Assembly: GCF_949987515.2 (NCBI RefSeq)
Contig: NC_082694.2
Span: 18,261,355-18,325,354, forward strand
Source of the DNA: Delphinus delphis
Taxonomy: Eukaryota; Chordata; Mammalia; Artiodactyla; Delphinidae
Direction: 5' to 3'
DNA: 64,000 bases
Notes under the pieces: model-generated
What the model was told of the DNA's origin: nothing
Database searches by the model: none
Seen by the model: the letters and a program-made list of their open reading frames with translations, nothing else
In this document: piece after piece, positions 14,386 to 25,764 of the stretch
How the letters are laid out: every line of letters starts with the position of its first letter
Position numbering within the stretch: the stretch's first letter is position 1
Program-made: the position numbers and the translations under genes

Positions 14386-14859
14386 ATTCTTATATATAAT
14401 GACCTGCTGTCATGAACAAGTGTACCATGTGGTTACAGACAGCCAAATTTTAGGATAATTATGTTGTCATTTCATAGTACCAGACTTCATTTCCTTAAAA
14501 ACAAGATTTTTATCAGTGAAATCTACTGATAGTAGATTTCAACAGCTTATGAAACAACCACTTACTCATAAATTGAATATTTTAAATATAGGAAAGCAAT
14601 GTTATAGATGGAAATTCTAGGTAGACTGGAAGAATGATTAGAATAATGAATCATAGAATAGCATTCGATTAAATATGTTGCATGAGACTTTTTTTGGCTT
14701 TGTTTACATAAAATATTGCATTTCCATTTTAAGTGTGTTTATATTGATTTCAAACTTACTCTTGAACTCTGCATCATGTATATGCTTGAAGTCTGTATGA
14801 ATATTCCATAAGATTATAACCATAGAATATTGGTCATTGGTATTAATATAAAGTTATAT

Positions 14860-14860
<1 letters not shown>
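14386..14860. other. Unique sequence with one perfect hairpin
   Basis: No gene. It contains an 11-bp perfect inverted repeat with a 3-base spacer at 14517-14541. Confidence 0.6.

Positions 14861-14861
<1 letters not shown>

Positions 14862-14896
<35 letters not shown>
14862..14896. repeat. (TA)n microsatellite
   Basis: About 17 uninterrupted TA units. Confidence 0.95.
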
Positions 14897-14899
<3 letters not shown>

Positions 14900-15320
14900 C
14901 TTTGACTGGAACTTCATAATATAGCACTGATTTATAATAAATAGCATTCTTAGCTAACACAATAGGGTGATTCTTATATTATACTCCCTGCTCATAAGTA
15001 TCAATACTTTCCACAATGTGAATGGAGGTTCCCAGTCTGTGTTTTGTGTATTCTAACGTATATTACCAACTTCTTGCTGGATGATAACAATCTTCTTAAA
15101 AGCACCTCAATTCATAATTTTTAGTCATTTTAATCACTTTTGTTTATAGTACTCCAACTGGGTTAAGAGCATGGGCCCTCTAAGTCATATACCTCTGTGG
15201 GTCTCTATAACTGTGTTCTGTATTTGCACGAATAAGACCTTAATTCTGTATCTCTCATGAACCTTGAAACCAAGATGAATTATCACCATTCCCTCTCACT
15301 TTGACTCTTCTCAATTATAC
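14897..15320. other. Unique sequence, nothing recognised
   Basis: No feature could be supported. Confidence 0.5.
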
Positions 15321-16011
15321 TGATCTCAGGGGGACTCGGCCTGCAGAGGCTCCAAGCAGAGTTTCGGTTCCTGGCCAGTGATTGAGGTTGGGTCTCGATG
15401 GTGAGAACACTGAATCCTAGCCAATAGATCATTGGTCAGTGATAAGGCCCTGGCCCTATGGCTTTGCAGAGAAATAATTCCCACAAAAATGGAAACTAGT
15501 GAAACAACTAAAGTATTTATTAAGGGAAGAAAAGAGTATGCGTGGTTAAATGCATGGGAGGGCTCAGAGACAGAGCCACACCCTCATGGCAGTTTGAATC
15601 ACTTTTATGGGGCATTTCTTCCAGGTTTCCTTTAGCCAATCATTTTGATTTGCCTCGTTCAAAGTCCGTATTTGGTATAGCTCAGGATTTTCCCATGTAT
15701 GCGCACACATCTCTTAGCTGAGATGGATTCCAGAGAATAGGCCTATGGGTAAGTGAGCCTCAGTTGGCATCAGTTATCATCACTCCCCTTTTGACCTCCA
15801 AGGAGCCCTTCTGCACATGTGTAGTTGAGGAGGTCTCCTGACTTCGAAAATGAAGAATATGTGGTGTCTTTTCTTCTATCTGGGCAGGGCCCAGCCTCCT
15901 CTCTCAATTGTCCTGTTATTCCTGTCTCGGAGTATCAGTTTACAAAGAACGGACTCAAACCATTTGCCCTGGGGTCCCATCTGTCTCCTGCTTCAATACC
16001 ATTTCTTCACA
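15321..16011 (-). mobile_element. Solo LTR of a cetartiodactyl endogenous retrovirus
   Basis: About 690 bases run from TG (15321) to CA (16010-16011), the LTR end dinucleotides. The text resembles LTRs known from cattle and relatives, read in reverse. A reverse-strand AATAAA lies at 15516-15521 (plus-strand TTTATT). No gag, pol or env sequence adjoins it, so it is a solo LTR, probably left by LTR-LTR recombination. A clean target duplication was not found. The two short frames here (15432-15635, 15825-16100) are LTR artefacts. Family name uncertain. Confidence 0.7.
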
Positions 16012-16509
16012 AATATCTTTCCCAATTTTTTTTTGGTAGAATAGAGGGACATCAGAAAATTGTATGGTTAGTGAATTATATATTTATGCATTACATCTGA
16101 AGCCTTTGTGTCTCTGTTTTGGAGAAGGGAAGAAACTGACTTTTCTTTATGAACACTGCTCTTGCTAAATTTGATTATTCATCTTTCTTGTCTAATTCCC
16201 CTCTAATGTCACCTGGGATGAGGGGGATGGGTGGGTGGTAGTGAAGACTATGCTGAAATTGTTTCTCTCAGCCAAATTGGAGGTATTTGATGGTGTGATT
16301 CCTAGTGACTAAGGTTCTTAGCTATTGATCTGACTTGACATTTTCATCACTAAATTCATACCGACATACAGTTACAATAACTTTCAAGTACTAATTTTAT
16401 AATCTGAATTTTTGATACTATAATAACTATAATTTTACTTAAATATTTTTTTCTTAATAAATACATGGGATTATTGCAATTAACATAAGATTCTTTTTGA
16501 TTTTGTGGT
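16012..16509. other. Unique sequence, nothing recognised
   Basis: No feature could be supported. Confidence 0.5.
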
Positions 16510-16745
16510 TTATACTTGTATCACTTCGGGTCCCAATGGGAAAGATACATCACATTCAATTTAGGTAAATGAGGAGAGTCTAATAAAAGGATTATTTACA
16601 AACTCATGGGCAGGATTTAGGAAAACAACAACAAAAGGACAGTGCATTACCCCAAGACTAGAAGCTACAAGGAGCTATTACTAACACTAGGCCTAGAGGG
16701 ATAAGGAAAGGGAGAAAACAATGAAGATAGCTTTTATAAGGAGAC
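16510..16745. other. Possible ancient interspersed repeat
   Basis: The 'gaggagagtctaataaaagg ... attatttacaaactcatggg' stretch looks like a repeat seen often in mammalian genomes, but I cannot name the family. Confidence 0.3.
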
Positions 16746-18699
16746 ATTTTGTGGTCTTTGTTAGGTATAGCAACAACACATGAAAGTTATCAGGGAAATT
16801 CAGGCAAACAAATAACCCTTCCTCACTCCCTTCCCATTTCCATATTTCCTGCCAGTGCCTCCCACTGGTCAATATACAATAGCAAGACAGAGAAGTCAAC
16901 TGTTGATGTGGTCCATACACAGTATCCTTTCATAAAATATAGGGAGCAAAGAGAAAATATTCAGCATAATGAAGATATTTTTTTTTCCATTTGATTTTTT
17001 CTGTTTGCTTGAAATTCTTGAAAAAAAATCCATGCTTTAAATGGTACATCGATATGTGTACTTAAGATCATGATGGTGAGTGTGGCTTCTGAAAGGCTAA
17101 ATTTAATGTTGGATTACATTCAAAAGAACAAATTCATTTACTTACATTGAAATTCTCTTTGCTTGTGGACCCTATTATACATCTTCAAATGGGAGATTTT
17201 CAAATGAGAATACTGTAGATATTTGACTTTGGACTTTAGTATCAATGACCAAAAATATTCCTTTATTGTTCATTATTTCATAATTGTTTACCAGATTGAT
17301 CCTCAACTTAAATTCCTACAGTTCTGTTTGGTTATATTTGTTTAGTTAGTTCTTACCAATTTGCCAAGATCTAAGTAGGTCAGCCATATCTATCTTTTCT
17401 TCCCCATACTTTATCTCTCACTCTGTTTCCTTCAAGCATGTTCTTAACTACTTCCCAGATACCTGGTGTCCTCATTCACCTTCTGACTACCTAGAATTAC
17501 TGACTGGTTGATTCTGCCACCACAGGGTCACTCATCCTATTTAGTCCTAAATACTTGCAAAATACTATTTCCAGAGGATAATAAACGTTCACTATGGTAT
17601 CAGTATAAATGTGATTAACTAGACTTTAAATGGAAACCTTTTAAAACTATACTAATCCATGGAAATATTTCTTCATATATCAGCTTCTAATAATAACATC
17701 ACAACCTACTGTTTTTATTGAGCGAAAAGAGGCTAGTGTCAGTAATTTGTGCTTGGTATTTTACTATTGTCCTTGCCTGTTTTCTTGATGACATCCTCAA
17801 CCCTCATGTACTTTAGATCTTCCTAATGTCTCATTAAATGCAGCTAGATTTATAGAAAAATTTACTGAGTCTAAAGTTGCATTTTGATATAAGAAAATGC
17901 CTTTAGGTCATATGTTTTGGGTATCAAATGCAAATACTAGACAACAGCAGAATTTTTCTTCAAAATATATATTTTTTACATTTTATTTAATCTCTCATAT
18001 TCCTATGTGTTTTTTTCAGAGAGCTCTGAGCATAGATGTATCATTTGTATCTAAGAAAAAACTATATAAGCATCAGCTAATAAGTTAAGGTCCCAGTCAA
18101 GAGTAGGTCATATATTCTATGTAGACATCTTTTTGAAGTATTTCAAGTACAGGATAAATAAACTTAGCAATCCCAATTGGATCCTTCAGAGATAAGATAC
18201 ATGTCTTTTTTCCTCTCTTTGATAGTTAGAAAACCTGAAAATTTGATGACAAAGAAAACACATCTAGTCAGGTGTCCTGCAAGGATTGGAGTCAATGTAT
18301 TTTCTCCTTTAATATATGAACAGGATCTAACACCGAGCATTTCATATTTTCTCAGGAGAACACACTAGAATAGTGCACATTAACTTCTCAACTACAGTTT
18401 CCCTACTTTTCTTCTGTGTGTTTTGAGCTGTCAAATTAGTGACTTGGTTGTTTTCATCTCTCACTCTGGCCTTCCATTGCCTCTCCCTTGATTTCCCCAG
18501 TTTTTGGAATTTTTCTTCCCAATTTAATTTCCCATTCCCTCTGGAATCTATTAACTACTCCAGAAACAAACAAAAATATTATCTCTCTTAGAGTATAAAT
18601 CCATGTTAACTTAGTCACAATTATTTATGTCTCTCTGAGGCATTTAAATGTTCATAAAGAACTCCTTGGAGAGTGGCAGATATTTGAAAATCATTTAAA
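16746..18699. other. AT-rich unique sequence
   Basis: About 2 kb without recognised genes or repeats. The small frames (16749-16994, 17897-18088, 18177-18368) carry no recognisable domain. Confidence 0.5.
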
Positions 18700-18933
18700 A
18701 CAATAGCTGTTTTTTTGTTTTTTTTTGTGGTACGCGGGCCTTTCACTGTTGTGGCCTCTCCCGTTGCGGAGCACAGGCTCCGGACGCGCAGGCTCAGAGG
18801 CCATGGCTCACGGGCTCCGCCGCTCTGCGGCTTGTGGAATCCTCCCGGACCAGGGCGCGAACTCATGTCCCCTGCATTGTCAGGCGGACTCTCAACCACT
18901 GTGCCACCAGGGAAGCCCACAACAGCTGTTTTT
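18700..18933 (-). mobile_element. CHR-type SINE with TSD
   Basis: Reverse-orientation copy (18715-18918). Flanks are ACAATAGCTGTTTTT (18700-18714) and ACAACAGCTGTTTTT (18919-18933), 15 bp with one mismatch. The body keeps many CpG sites, close to the youngest copies in the window. Confidence 0.93.
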
Positions 18934-19219
18934 GAGAAGATTATATTCAACTTTGAGTAACATCTAAAATAAGGTATAACCTAATTTGGCTAAATTATTT
19001 GTGGTAGAAAATATTTAGAGTTTTGATGAAAAATAGCCAGTGAAGAAACCACAGAGGTAGGAAAAGAACCATTATTATGAGGGAGGATTTGCTGTGAAAT
19101 TTTTAAAATGGCAAAAAGCCACAATAGCAAGAATGCAAATAAACAGGTTTACTTGAAAAGATGCTAACTTTGAGTGCAAGAGATTTATGTTGTGGAAAAT
19201 AAGAAATAAGATTGAGAAT
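18934..19219. other. Unique sequence, nothing recognised
   Basis: No feature could be supported. Confidence 0.5.
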
Positions 19220-19840
19220 CTGGGTTAGAATATAAAAGACTTTAAATGCCAAGATCCAAAATTCTTCCTTGTTTTGCCAGGAAATAAGGAGTCATTGCAA
19301 GCTGTTTGTGGAGCAAATGTGATAATGAAAGTTGAGATTGTACTAAAGGTAGAGACAACTGGGGTCATAGATATTATTAAAGAAAATATCAGTAGCTGTA
19401 GAACTCACATAAGATGTTGAGGAGGATATCCATATGAATGATAAATATACAAATATTTTATGGGCAAATCAATAAGATTTGTTACTTCTCTAGGCTATAC
19501 AATTTGAAAAATAATAGCTATAATTTAACTCTGAAGTTGAAAAATTGGGGAAATTTTGAGAGATACAGAAGTTTTCTGGGAGAAAAGGCAAAGAACAACA
19601 AATTTATTTTGGATAAGATAGTGAGGCATAGTGATTTATACAATTCCTAGGATATTACTGCTGTACAAGTATAAAATAAATAAATCTATAAAGGCATTTG
19701 CAGGAGAAAGAAATACGATTTTTGATATTGTGAGAAGGCAGGGCTGCAAAAACATGGATTGGGAAATTGTCCACATGAAGTTAATCAGAAGTATTAGTTA
19801 AGCCAAAGAATGATAAAACCCAGAGAGAGTCTTTGGCATA
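19220..19840 (-). mobile_element. L2 LINE fragment
   Basis: Read in reverse, the motif order matches the LINE-2 coding region. On the plus strand it shows 'gactttaaatgccaagatcc', 'ggagtcattgcaagctgttt', 'gagcaaatgtgataatga', then 'aagatagtgaggcatag'. It is heavily decayed with stops in all frames. The 70-residue frame at 19438-19650 is not a gene. Confidence 0.5.
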
Positions 19841-20006
19841 GTGGACCTCATGAAATATTTCTAATTAGTAAAAATTTCCAATGCCACTCAAAAGATGTAT
19901 AGAGATTAAGTAATTTCATGTTCTTTTTTACAAGTAAAGATGATCTCAATATTACCTTCATAAAGTGGGTATAAAGATTTTTTCCGTATTCTGTTATCTC
20001 TCCTTA
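19841..20006. other. Unique sequence, nothing recognised
   Basis: Short spacer between two LINE fragments. Confidence 0.4.
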
Positions 20007-20560
20007 AACTTTTTTATTTTGTAAGGTTTTTAGATTTACTGAAAATTGGAAAGGTAATGCAGAGACTTCTCATAGTAGCATATTATATTAGTATGGTACA
20101 TTTGTCATGAATAATGAACCAATAATGATAGAGTATTATTAACTAATGTCCATATTCTATTTAGATGTCCTTAGTTTTCTAACCTAAGGTCCATTTTTCT
20201 TTCCTAGGATCCCATTCAGGATACGATATTACATTTAATCATCATGTCTCTTTAGACTCCCTTTGTTGTGAGTTTCTCATACTTTCCTTGTTTGTGATGA
20301 TCTAGAGAGTTTTGAGGAGTTCTGGTCAAATATTTTGTAGACTGTCCCTTTATTTGGAGTTTTCTAATGTTTCTGTTATGGTTAGACTTGGGTTATGTGT
20401 TTTTGGGAGAAATTACACAGAGGTAAATTTCATTTTTATCTCATCATATCAATCTGGCTTTATCGTTGATGTTAAACTGGACCACTTGGCTGTGGTAGTG
20501 TTTTGGGTTTCTTTACTGTAAAGTTATTCTCATTTCCCCCTTCTCTATTTCTTCCTAATT
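20007..20560 (-). mobile_element. Old L1M-type 3'UTR
   Basis: This is the reverse of a common L1M 3'UTR: 'tagatttactgaaaattgga', 'attagtatggtacatttgtc', 'atcccattcaggatacgata', 'gttttgaggagttctggtca', 'gacttgggttatgtgttttt', and 'ctttactgtaaagttattct'. The same family occurs in sense orientation at 37257-38140. Confidence 0.75.
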
Positions 20561-21032
20561 TTCTAATTGTTCACAGATATTATGTATCCAATTATGATTT
20601 GGAAGATAATATACTCACAAGGATCCACAATTTCTTACCACTTACCCTCCAAACAAAGGTGCAAGGTATATAGATGCTTTAATAAACAAAATTTTAAAAC
20701 TTACACTTTGTGAGGTACAATGCTGGGAGTATTGAAAAATGTGGGGATAAAATGATTAAGCACACAGACGCACACACACATTTTTCTAAAAACATATTTA
20801 TCCCTGAATCAGATTTAAGATTTAGGAAATAGTAAGGTGTTTCTTAAATTTATCTGCACATTGATTAACCTGATGAGCACTAAAAAACACTGATGGCTGG
20901 GGTCCACCCCAGGGATTCTTATTTTATTGATCTGAGATTTCTCCTGAGAAGCATGGGATGAGGGGAACAAGTAAAAATCTTGCCTGGTTATTCTAATATA
21001 CAATCAAGTTTGAGGTCCACTAGCCTGCAGCA
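20561..21032. other. Unique sequence
   Basis: A short CA-rich run lies at 20761-20780. No gene recognised. Confidence 0.5.
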
Positions 21033-21108
21033 ATTAACTAATTAACCATGATCAATTTGCCTTATCAGCTGTGATAACAGTTAGCTACAGCCAAGAGTTA
21101 ATTAATTA
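21033..21108. promoter_or_regulatory. Possible enhancer-like cluster: GATA, E-box and homeodomain motifs
   Basis: CTTATCAGCTGTGATAAC (21061-21078) holds two inverted GATA-type sites around an E-box CAGCTG, forming a TTATCA/TGATAA palindrome. It is flanked by homeodomain-type motifs ATTAACTAATTAAC (21033-21046) and TTAATTAATTA (21098-21108). Motif presence is seen directly; regulatory activity is inferred. AT-rich DNA yields TAATTA often by chance. Confidence 0.25.
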
Positions 21109-21950
21109 CAGGGGCAGGAAGGATTGCCTTATTTAATTATTCTATTAACAACACTTTGGCTCAATCAAGGGTGGATATAGAAGACTCCTTAACATACACT
21201 TTAATACTTATGTAAAAGAAAGAAAGAAAGAAACAAAGGAAGGCTTTAAAACTTTGCTTCTTTTACTAAAAAAAGTGGGAAAACCATAAAACCACTGTTT
21301 TGAGAGAATTTGAAATACAGAACAATTGATAAAAAGTAGCATGCCTCTTATGAAAAACAGAGATTTTGTGTACACATGAGAAAAAAACTGAAAATAATAA
21401 TTAGAGAGGTAGGTGATGTCTCACTGATACCCATAAATGGTGTGACTTACTACATACATCCAAAAAACTTATGCAAAAATATAAATCATGTCAACTTTTG
21501 ATACTCTTATTAGCACAAGATAATGTTATATGAATAATGTGTAGGAAAAGCTAATAAAGTGTGACTTTATATACATTTTAATTATTGTTAGATTGATATG
21601 AGAGGCTTTACAGTAGTACAATATATACCAAAGATTTCAAACACTCTTGGGAAAAAATGCTGGCAGATATTGAAGATTTTATATTTTTTACCAGAAAACT
21701 CTCTTCCTGTTCTTAATTGAATGGTAGGATTAGTATTTGAAAGTAGCACCCTTTTGTTGACAATAGTTATCAGTCTGAGCTAATTCAGCTTCATGCAGTA
21801 GCAAAGCATCCTTAGACAACATGCCAATACAGGTCTTAATTGTAGTAGCAAGTGTTTATACATCCATTACTTCTGACGGATAAGTGGATATCTTGGCAAA
21901 CTTTGTTTCCCTATAGTTTTCAGACATTAAAGTTAGGAATGATTATTTTG
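21109..21950. other. AT-rich unique sequence
   Basis: Contains a short (GAAA)n run near 21218-21237. No gene recognised. Confidence 0.5.
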
Positions 21951-22317
21951 CAAGCTTGCTCCTCTTTTTTTTTTTTTTTTTTTGGCTGCATTCTGTCTTT
22001 GTTGCCGCGTGTGGGCTTTCTCTAGTTGTGTCGAGCGGGGGCTCCTTTTCGCTGTGGTTCACAGGCTTCTCATTGCAGTGGCTTCTCTTGTTGTGGAGCA
22101 TGGGCTCTAGGTGCATGGGCTTCAGTAGTTGTGGTGTGTGGGCTCAGAAGTTGTGGCTCATGGGCTTCAGAGCACAGGCTCAGTAGTTGTGGCACATGGG
22201 CTTGGTTGCTCCGTGGCATGTGGGATCTTCCTGGAGCAGGGCTGAAACCTTCCCATGCATTAGCAGGTGGATTCTTAACCACTGTGCCACTAGGGAAGTC
22301 CCAAGCTTGCTCCTCTT
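21951..22317 (-). mobile_element. Longer CHR-type SINE with TSD
   Basis: A reverse-orientation, roughly 335-bp tRNA-derived SINE (21967-22301). It has an expanded body of GTTGTGG/GGGCTT units and ends in the family's GGGAAGTCCC head. A 16-bp perfect direct repeat CAAGCTTGCTCCTCTT flanks it at 21951-21966 and 22302-22317. The body differs from the short copies, so it belongs to a separate subfamily. Frames of 70-104 residues through it are repeat artefacts. Confidence 0.9.
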
Positions 22318-22697
22318 ATTTGCAAGAGCTATCAATGTAAAAACACACTGGAGATGAAACTAAAAATTGGAATGTATTTGTTTTTATTATTATTTTCTGA
22401 TTAAAAATTGAAATTTTAGAGCTAGTTTTACTAAAGCTATACAATTTAAAATATATAATGTTGCTCTCAGTCCAAGATTACTGACACCACACATATACAC
22501 CCACAAACCTATTTTCAAATGTATTTCTTAGGTTAATGAGAAAATAAATGATTTATGGACTATTTGGAAATAAACTACATTGAGAGCACTGCATAATAAA
22601 AACAATATTGGACTAAGAAATAATTTTGAAAATGAGGCATTTTAAAAAATTACTAGAGTACAAGAAAAAGTGAAAATAACAAATAAGCTTAAGAAGC
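22318..22697. other. AT-rich unique sequence
   Basis: Left flank of the full-length L1. Nothing recognised. Confidence 0.5.
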
Positions 22698-22712
22698 AAG
22701 AAGAGATCATAG

Positions 22713-24812
22713 GCCAGGCGAAGGGGAAGATAGAGGAAGAGTAAGACATGGAGATCACCTTCCTTCCCACAGATACACCAGAAATACTTCTACACGTGGA
22801 GCAACTCCTACAGAACACCTACTGAATGCTGGCAGAAAACCTCAGACCTCCCAAAAGGCAAGAAACTCCCCACATACCTGGGTAGGGGAAAAGAAAAAAA
22901 AAGAAAAAACAGAGACAAAAGAATAGGGACAGCACCTGCACCAGTGGGAGGGAGCTGTGAAGGAGGAAAGGTTTCCACACACTAGGAAGCCCCTTCATGG
23001 GCGGAGACTGCAGGAGGCAGAGGGGGGAGCTTCGGTGCCGTGGAGGAGAGCACAGCAACAGGGGTGCAGAGGGCAAAGCGGGGAGATTCCCACACAGAGG
23101 ATTGGTGCTGACCAGCACTCACCAGCCCGAGAGGCTTGTCTCGGACTTTGGTCGGAGCACAGGGAGAGGACTGGGGTTGGCTGCGTGAACACAGCCTGAA
23201 GGGGTTAGTGCACCACGGCTAGCCGGGAGGGAGTCCGGGAAAAGGTCTGGAGCAGCGAAGAGGCAAGAGACTTTTTCTTCCCTCTTTGTTTCCTGGTGCG
23301 CGAGGAGAGGGGTTTAAGAGCGCTGCATAAAGGAACTCCAGAGACGGGCACAAGCCACAGCTAAAAGCGCGGACTGCAGAGACGGGCACGAGCCGTGGCT
23401 AAAAGCACGGACACCAGAGACGGGGTGAGACGCTAAGGCTGCTGCTGTCGCCACCAAGGGGCCTGTGTTCGAGCACAGGTCACCCTCCACACCCCTCTTC
23501 CGGAGAGCCTGTGCAGCCCGCCACTGCCAGGTTCCCGGGATCCAGGGACAACTTCCCTGGGAGAACACATGGCGGGCCTCAGGCTGTTGCAACGTCATGC
23601 TGGCCTCTGCCGCCACAGGCCTGCCCCGCATGCCGTGCCCCTCCCTCCCCCCAGCCTCAGTGCACCAGAGCCCCCGAATCAGTGGCTCTTTTAACCCTGT
23701 CCTGTCTGAGCAAAAAATAGACGCCCTCCAGCGACCTACATGCAAAGGCGGGGCCAAATCCAAAGCTGAGCCCCTGGGAGCTGTGAGAACAAAGAAGAGA
23801 AAGGGAAATCTCTCCCAACAGCCTCAGAAGCAGCGGATTAAAACTCCACAATCAACTTGATGTACCCTGCATCTGTGGAATACATGAATAGACAACGGAT
23901 CATCCCAAATTGAGGAGGTGGGCTTCGAGAGCAAGATCTATGATTTTTTCCCCTTTTCCTCTTTTTGTGAGTGTGTATGTGTATGCTTCTGTGTGAGATT
24001 TTGTCTGTATAGCTTTGCTTCCACCATTTGTTCTAAGGTTCTATCCATCCCTTTTTTTTTCTAAATAATTATTTTTTAATTTAATAACTTTATCATACTT
24101 TTTTTATTTTACTGTATCTTCTTTCTTTCTTTTTTCCTTCCTTCCTTCCTTCCTTCCTCTCTCCTTCCCTCCCTCATTTCTTTCCTTCTTTCCTTCTGTT
24201 CTTCTTTCTTTCTTCCTTCCTTCCTTCCTTCCTTCCCTCCTTTCTATTTTTCTTTCTTTCTTTCTTCCTACTTCTACTAATATTTTCTCTCTACTTTTCT
24301 CCCTTTTATTCTGAGCCATGTGGATAAAAGGCTCTTGGTGCTGCAGCCAGGAGTTAGTGCTATGCCTCTGAGGTGGGAGAGCCAACTTCAGAACACTGGT
24401 CAACAGGGACCTCCCAGCTCCACATAATATCAAATGGTGAAAATCTCCCAGAGATCTCCATCTCAACACCAGCACACAGCTTCACTCAAAGACCAGCAAG
24501 CTACAGTGCTGGACAACCTATGCCAAACAACTAGCAAAACAGGAACACAACCCCACCCATTAGCAGAGAGGCTGCCTAAAATCATAATAAGTCCACAGAC
24601 ACCCCAAAATACACCACCAGACGTGGAACTGCCCACTAGAGAGACAAGATCCAGCCTCATCCACCACAACACAGGCACTAGTCCCCTCCACCACGAAGCC
24701 TACACAACCCACTGAACCAACCTTAGCCACTGGGGACAGACATCAAAAAGAACGGGAACTACAAACCTGCAGCCGGCAAAAATGAGACCCCAAACACAGT
24801 AAGATAAGCAAA
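22713..24812 (+). promoter_or_regulatory. L1 copy 1 5'UTR (internal promoter region)
   Basis: In L1 elements this region carries the RNA polymerase II promoter. It is clearly richer in CpG than the rest of the window, notably between about 23000 and 23500. A 38-bp unit beginning AGAGACGGG starts at 23340, 23378 and 23416. The YY1-like CAAGATGGC seen at the start of copy 2 is changed here (GAAGATAGA). Near 23930-23960 it lacks roughly 120 bases that copy 2 has. The frames of 60-150 residues on both strands here are not genes. Confidence 0.85.
24115..24300. repeat. (TTCC)n/(TTTC)n polypyrimidine tract inside L1 5'UTR
   Basis: Almost pure C/T sequence with TTCC and TTTC units. Copy 2 has a much shorter tract at the equivalent site (62095-62140), so this one has expanded or the other contracted. 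The minus-strand frame 24104-24475, full of Arg, Lys, Glu and Gly, comes from this tract. Confidence 0.92.
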
Positions 24813-25706
24813 ATGAGAAGACAGAAAAACACATAGCAGATGAAAGAGCAAGATAAAAATGCACCAGACCTAACAAATGAAGAGGAAATAGGCAGTCTAC
24901 CTGAAAAAGAATTCAGAATAATGATACTAAACATGATCCAAAATCTTGGAAATAGAATGGACAAAATGCAAGAAACATTTAACAAGGACCTAAAAGAACT
25001 AAAGATGAAACAAACAATGATGAACAACACAATAAATGAAATGAAAAAGACTCTAGATGGGATCAATAGCAGAATAACTGAGGCAGAAGAACGGATAAGT
25101 GACCTGGAAGATAAAATAGTGAAAATAACTACTGCAGAGCAGAATAAAGAAAAAAGAATGAAAAGAACTGAGGACAGTCTCAGAGACCTCTCGGACAACA
25201 TTAAATGCACCAACATTCGAATTATACAGGTTCCAGAAGAAGAAGAGAAAAAGAAAGGGATTGAGAAAATATTTGAAGAGATTATAGTTGAAAACTTCCC
25301 TAATATGGGAAAGGAAATAGTTAATCAAGTCCAGGGAACACAGAGAGTCCCATACAGGATAAATCCAAGGAGAAATATGCCAAGACACATATTAATCAAA
25401 CTATCAAAAATTAAATACAAAGAAAGCATATTAAAAGCAGCAAGGGAAAAACAACAAATAACACACAAGGGAATCCCCATAAGGTTAACAGCTTATCTCT
25501 CAGCAGAAACCCTACAAGCCAGAAGGGAGTGGCAGGACATACTGAAAGTGATGAAGGAGAAAAACCTGCAACAAAGATTACTCTACCCAGCAAGGATCTC
25601 ATTCAGATTTGATGGAGAAATTAAAACCCTTACAGACAAGCAAAAGCTGAGAGAGTTCAGCACCACCAAACCAGCTTTACAACAAATGCTAAAGGAACTT
25701 CTCTAG
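24813..25706 (+). pseudogene. L1 ORF1 (RNA-binding nucleocapsid-like protein), stop near the start
   Basis: ORF1p is a trimeric RNA chaperone that coats L1 RNA in the cytoplasm. The ancestral start is ATG 24813-24815, but codon 8 is TAG (24834-24836) where copy 2 has CAG. An internal ATG at 24840 leaves 288 open residues. In that frame there is a heptad-rich coiled coil (about residues 35-118), an RRM-like domain (about 122-217) and a C-terminal domain with the conserved ARREW (227-231). Length from the ancestral start would be 297 residues, shorter than human ORF1p (338). Reinitiation at 24840 is possible in principle, but with ORF2 dead it would be of little use to the element itself. Confidence 0.92.
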
Positions 25707-25764
25707 ACAAGAAACACAAGAGAAGGAAAAGACCTATAATAACGAACCCAAAACAATTTAGAAA

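Noticed and set aside
21956..22340. 76- and 104-residue frames rich in Gly, Ser, Cys and Trp
   Set aside because: They arise from the GTTGTGG/GGGCTT units of the longer SINE.
22819..23860. Several frames of 60-149 residues
   Set aside because: They fall in the L1 5'UTR, which is noncoding in sense and has no conserved antisense protein that I recognise here.
24104..24475. Arg/Lys/Glu/Gly-rich minus-strand frame
   Set aside because: Product of the C/T tract in the L1 5'UTR.
24743..25602. Minus-strand frames, hydrophobic and Ser/Phe-rich
   Set aside because: Antisense shadows of L1 ORF1; an AT-rich gene with many Lys and Glu codons gives Phe, Leu and Ser in reverse.
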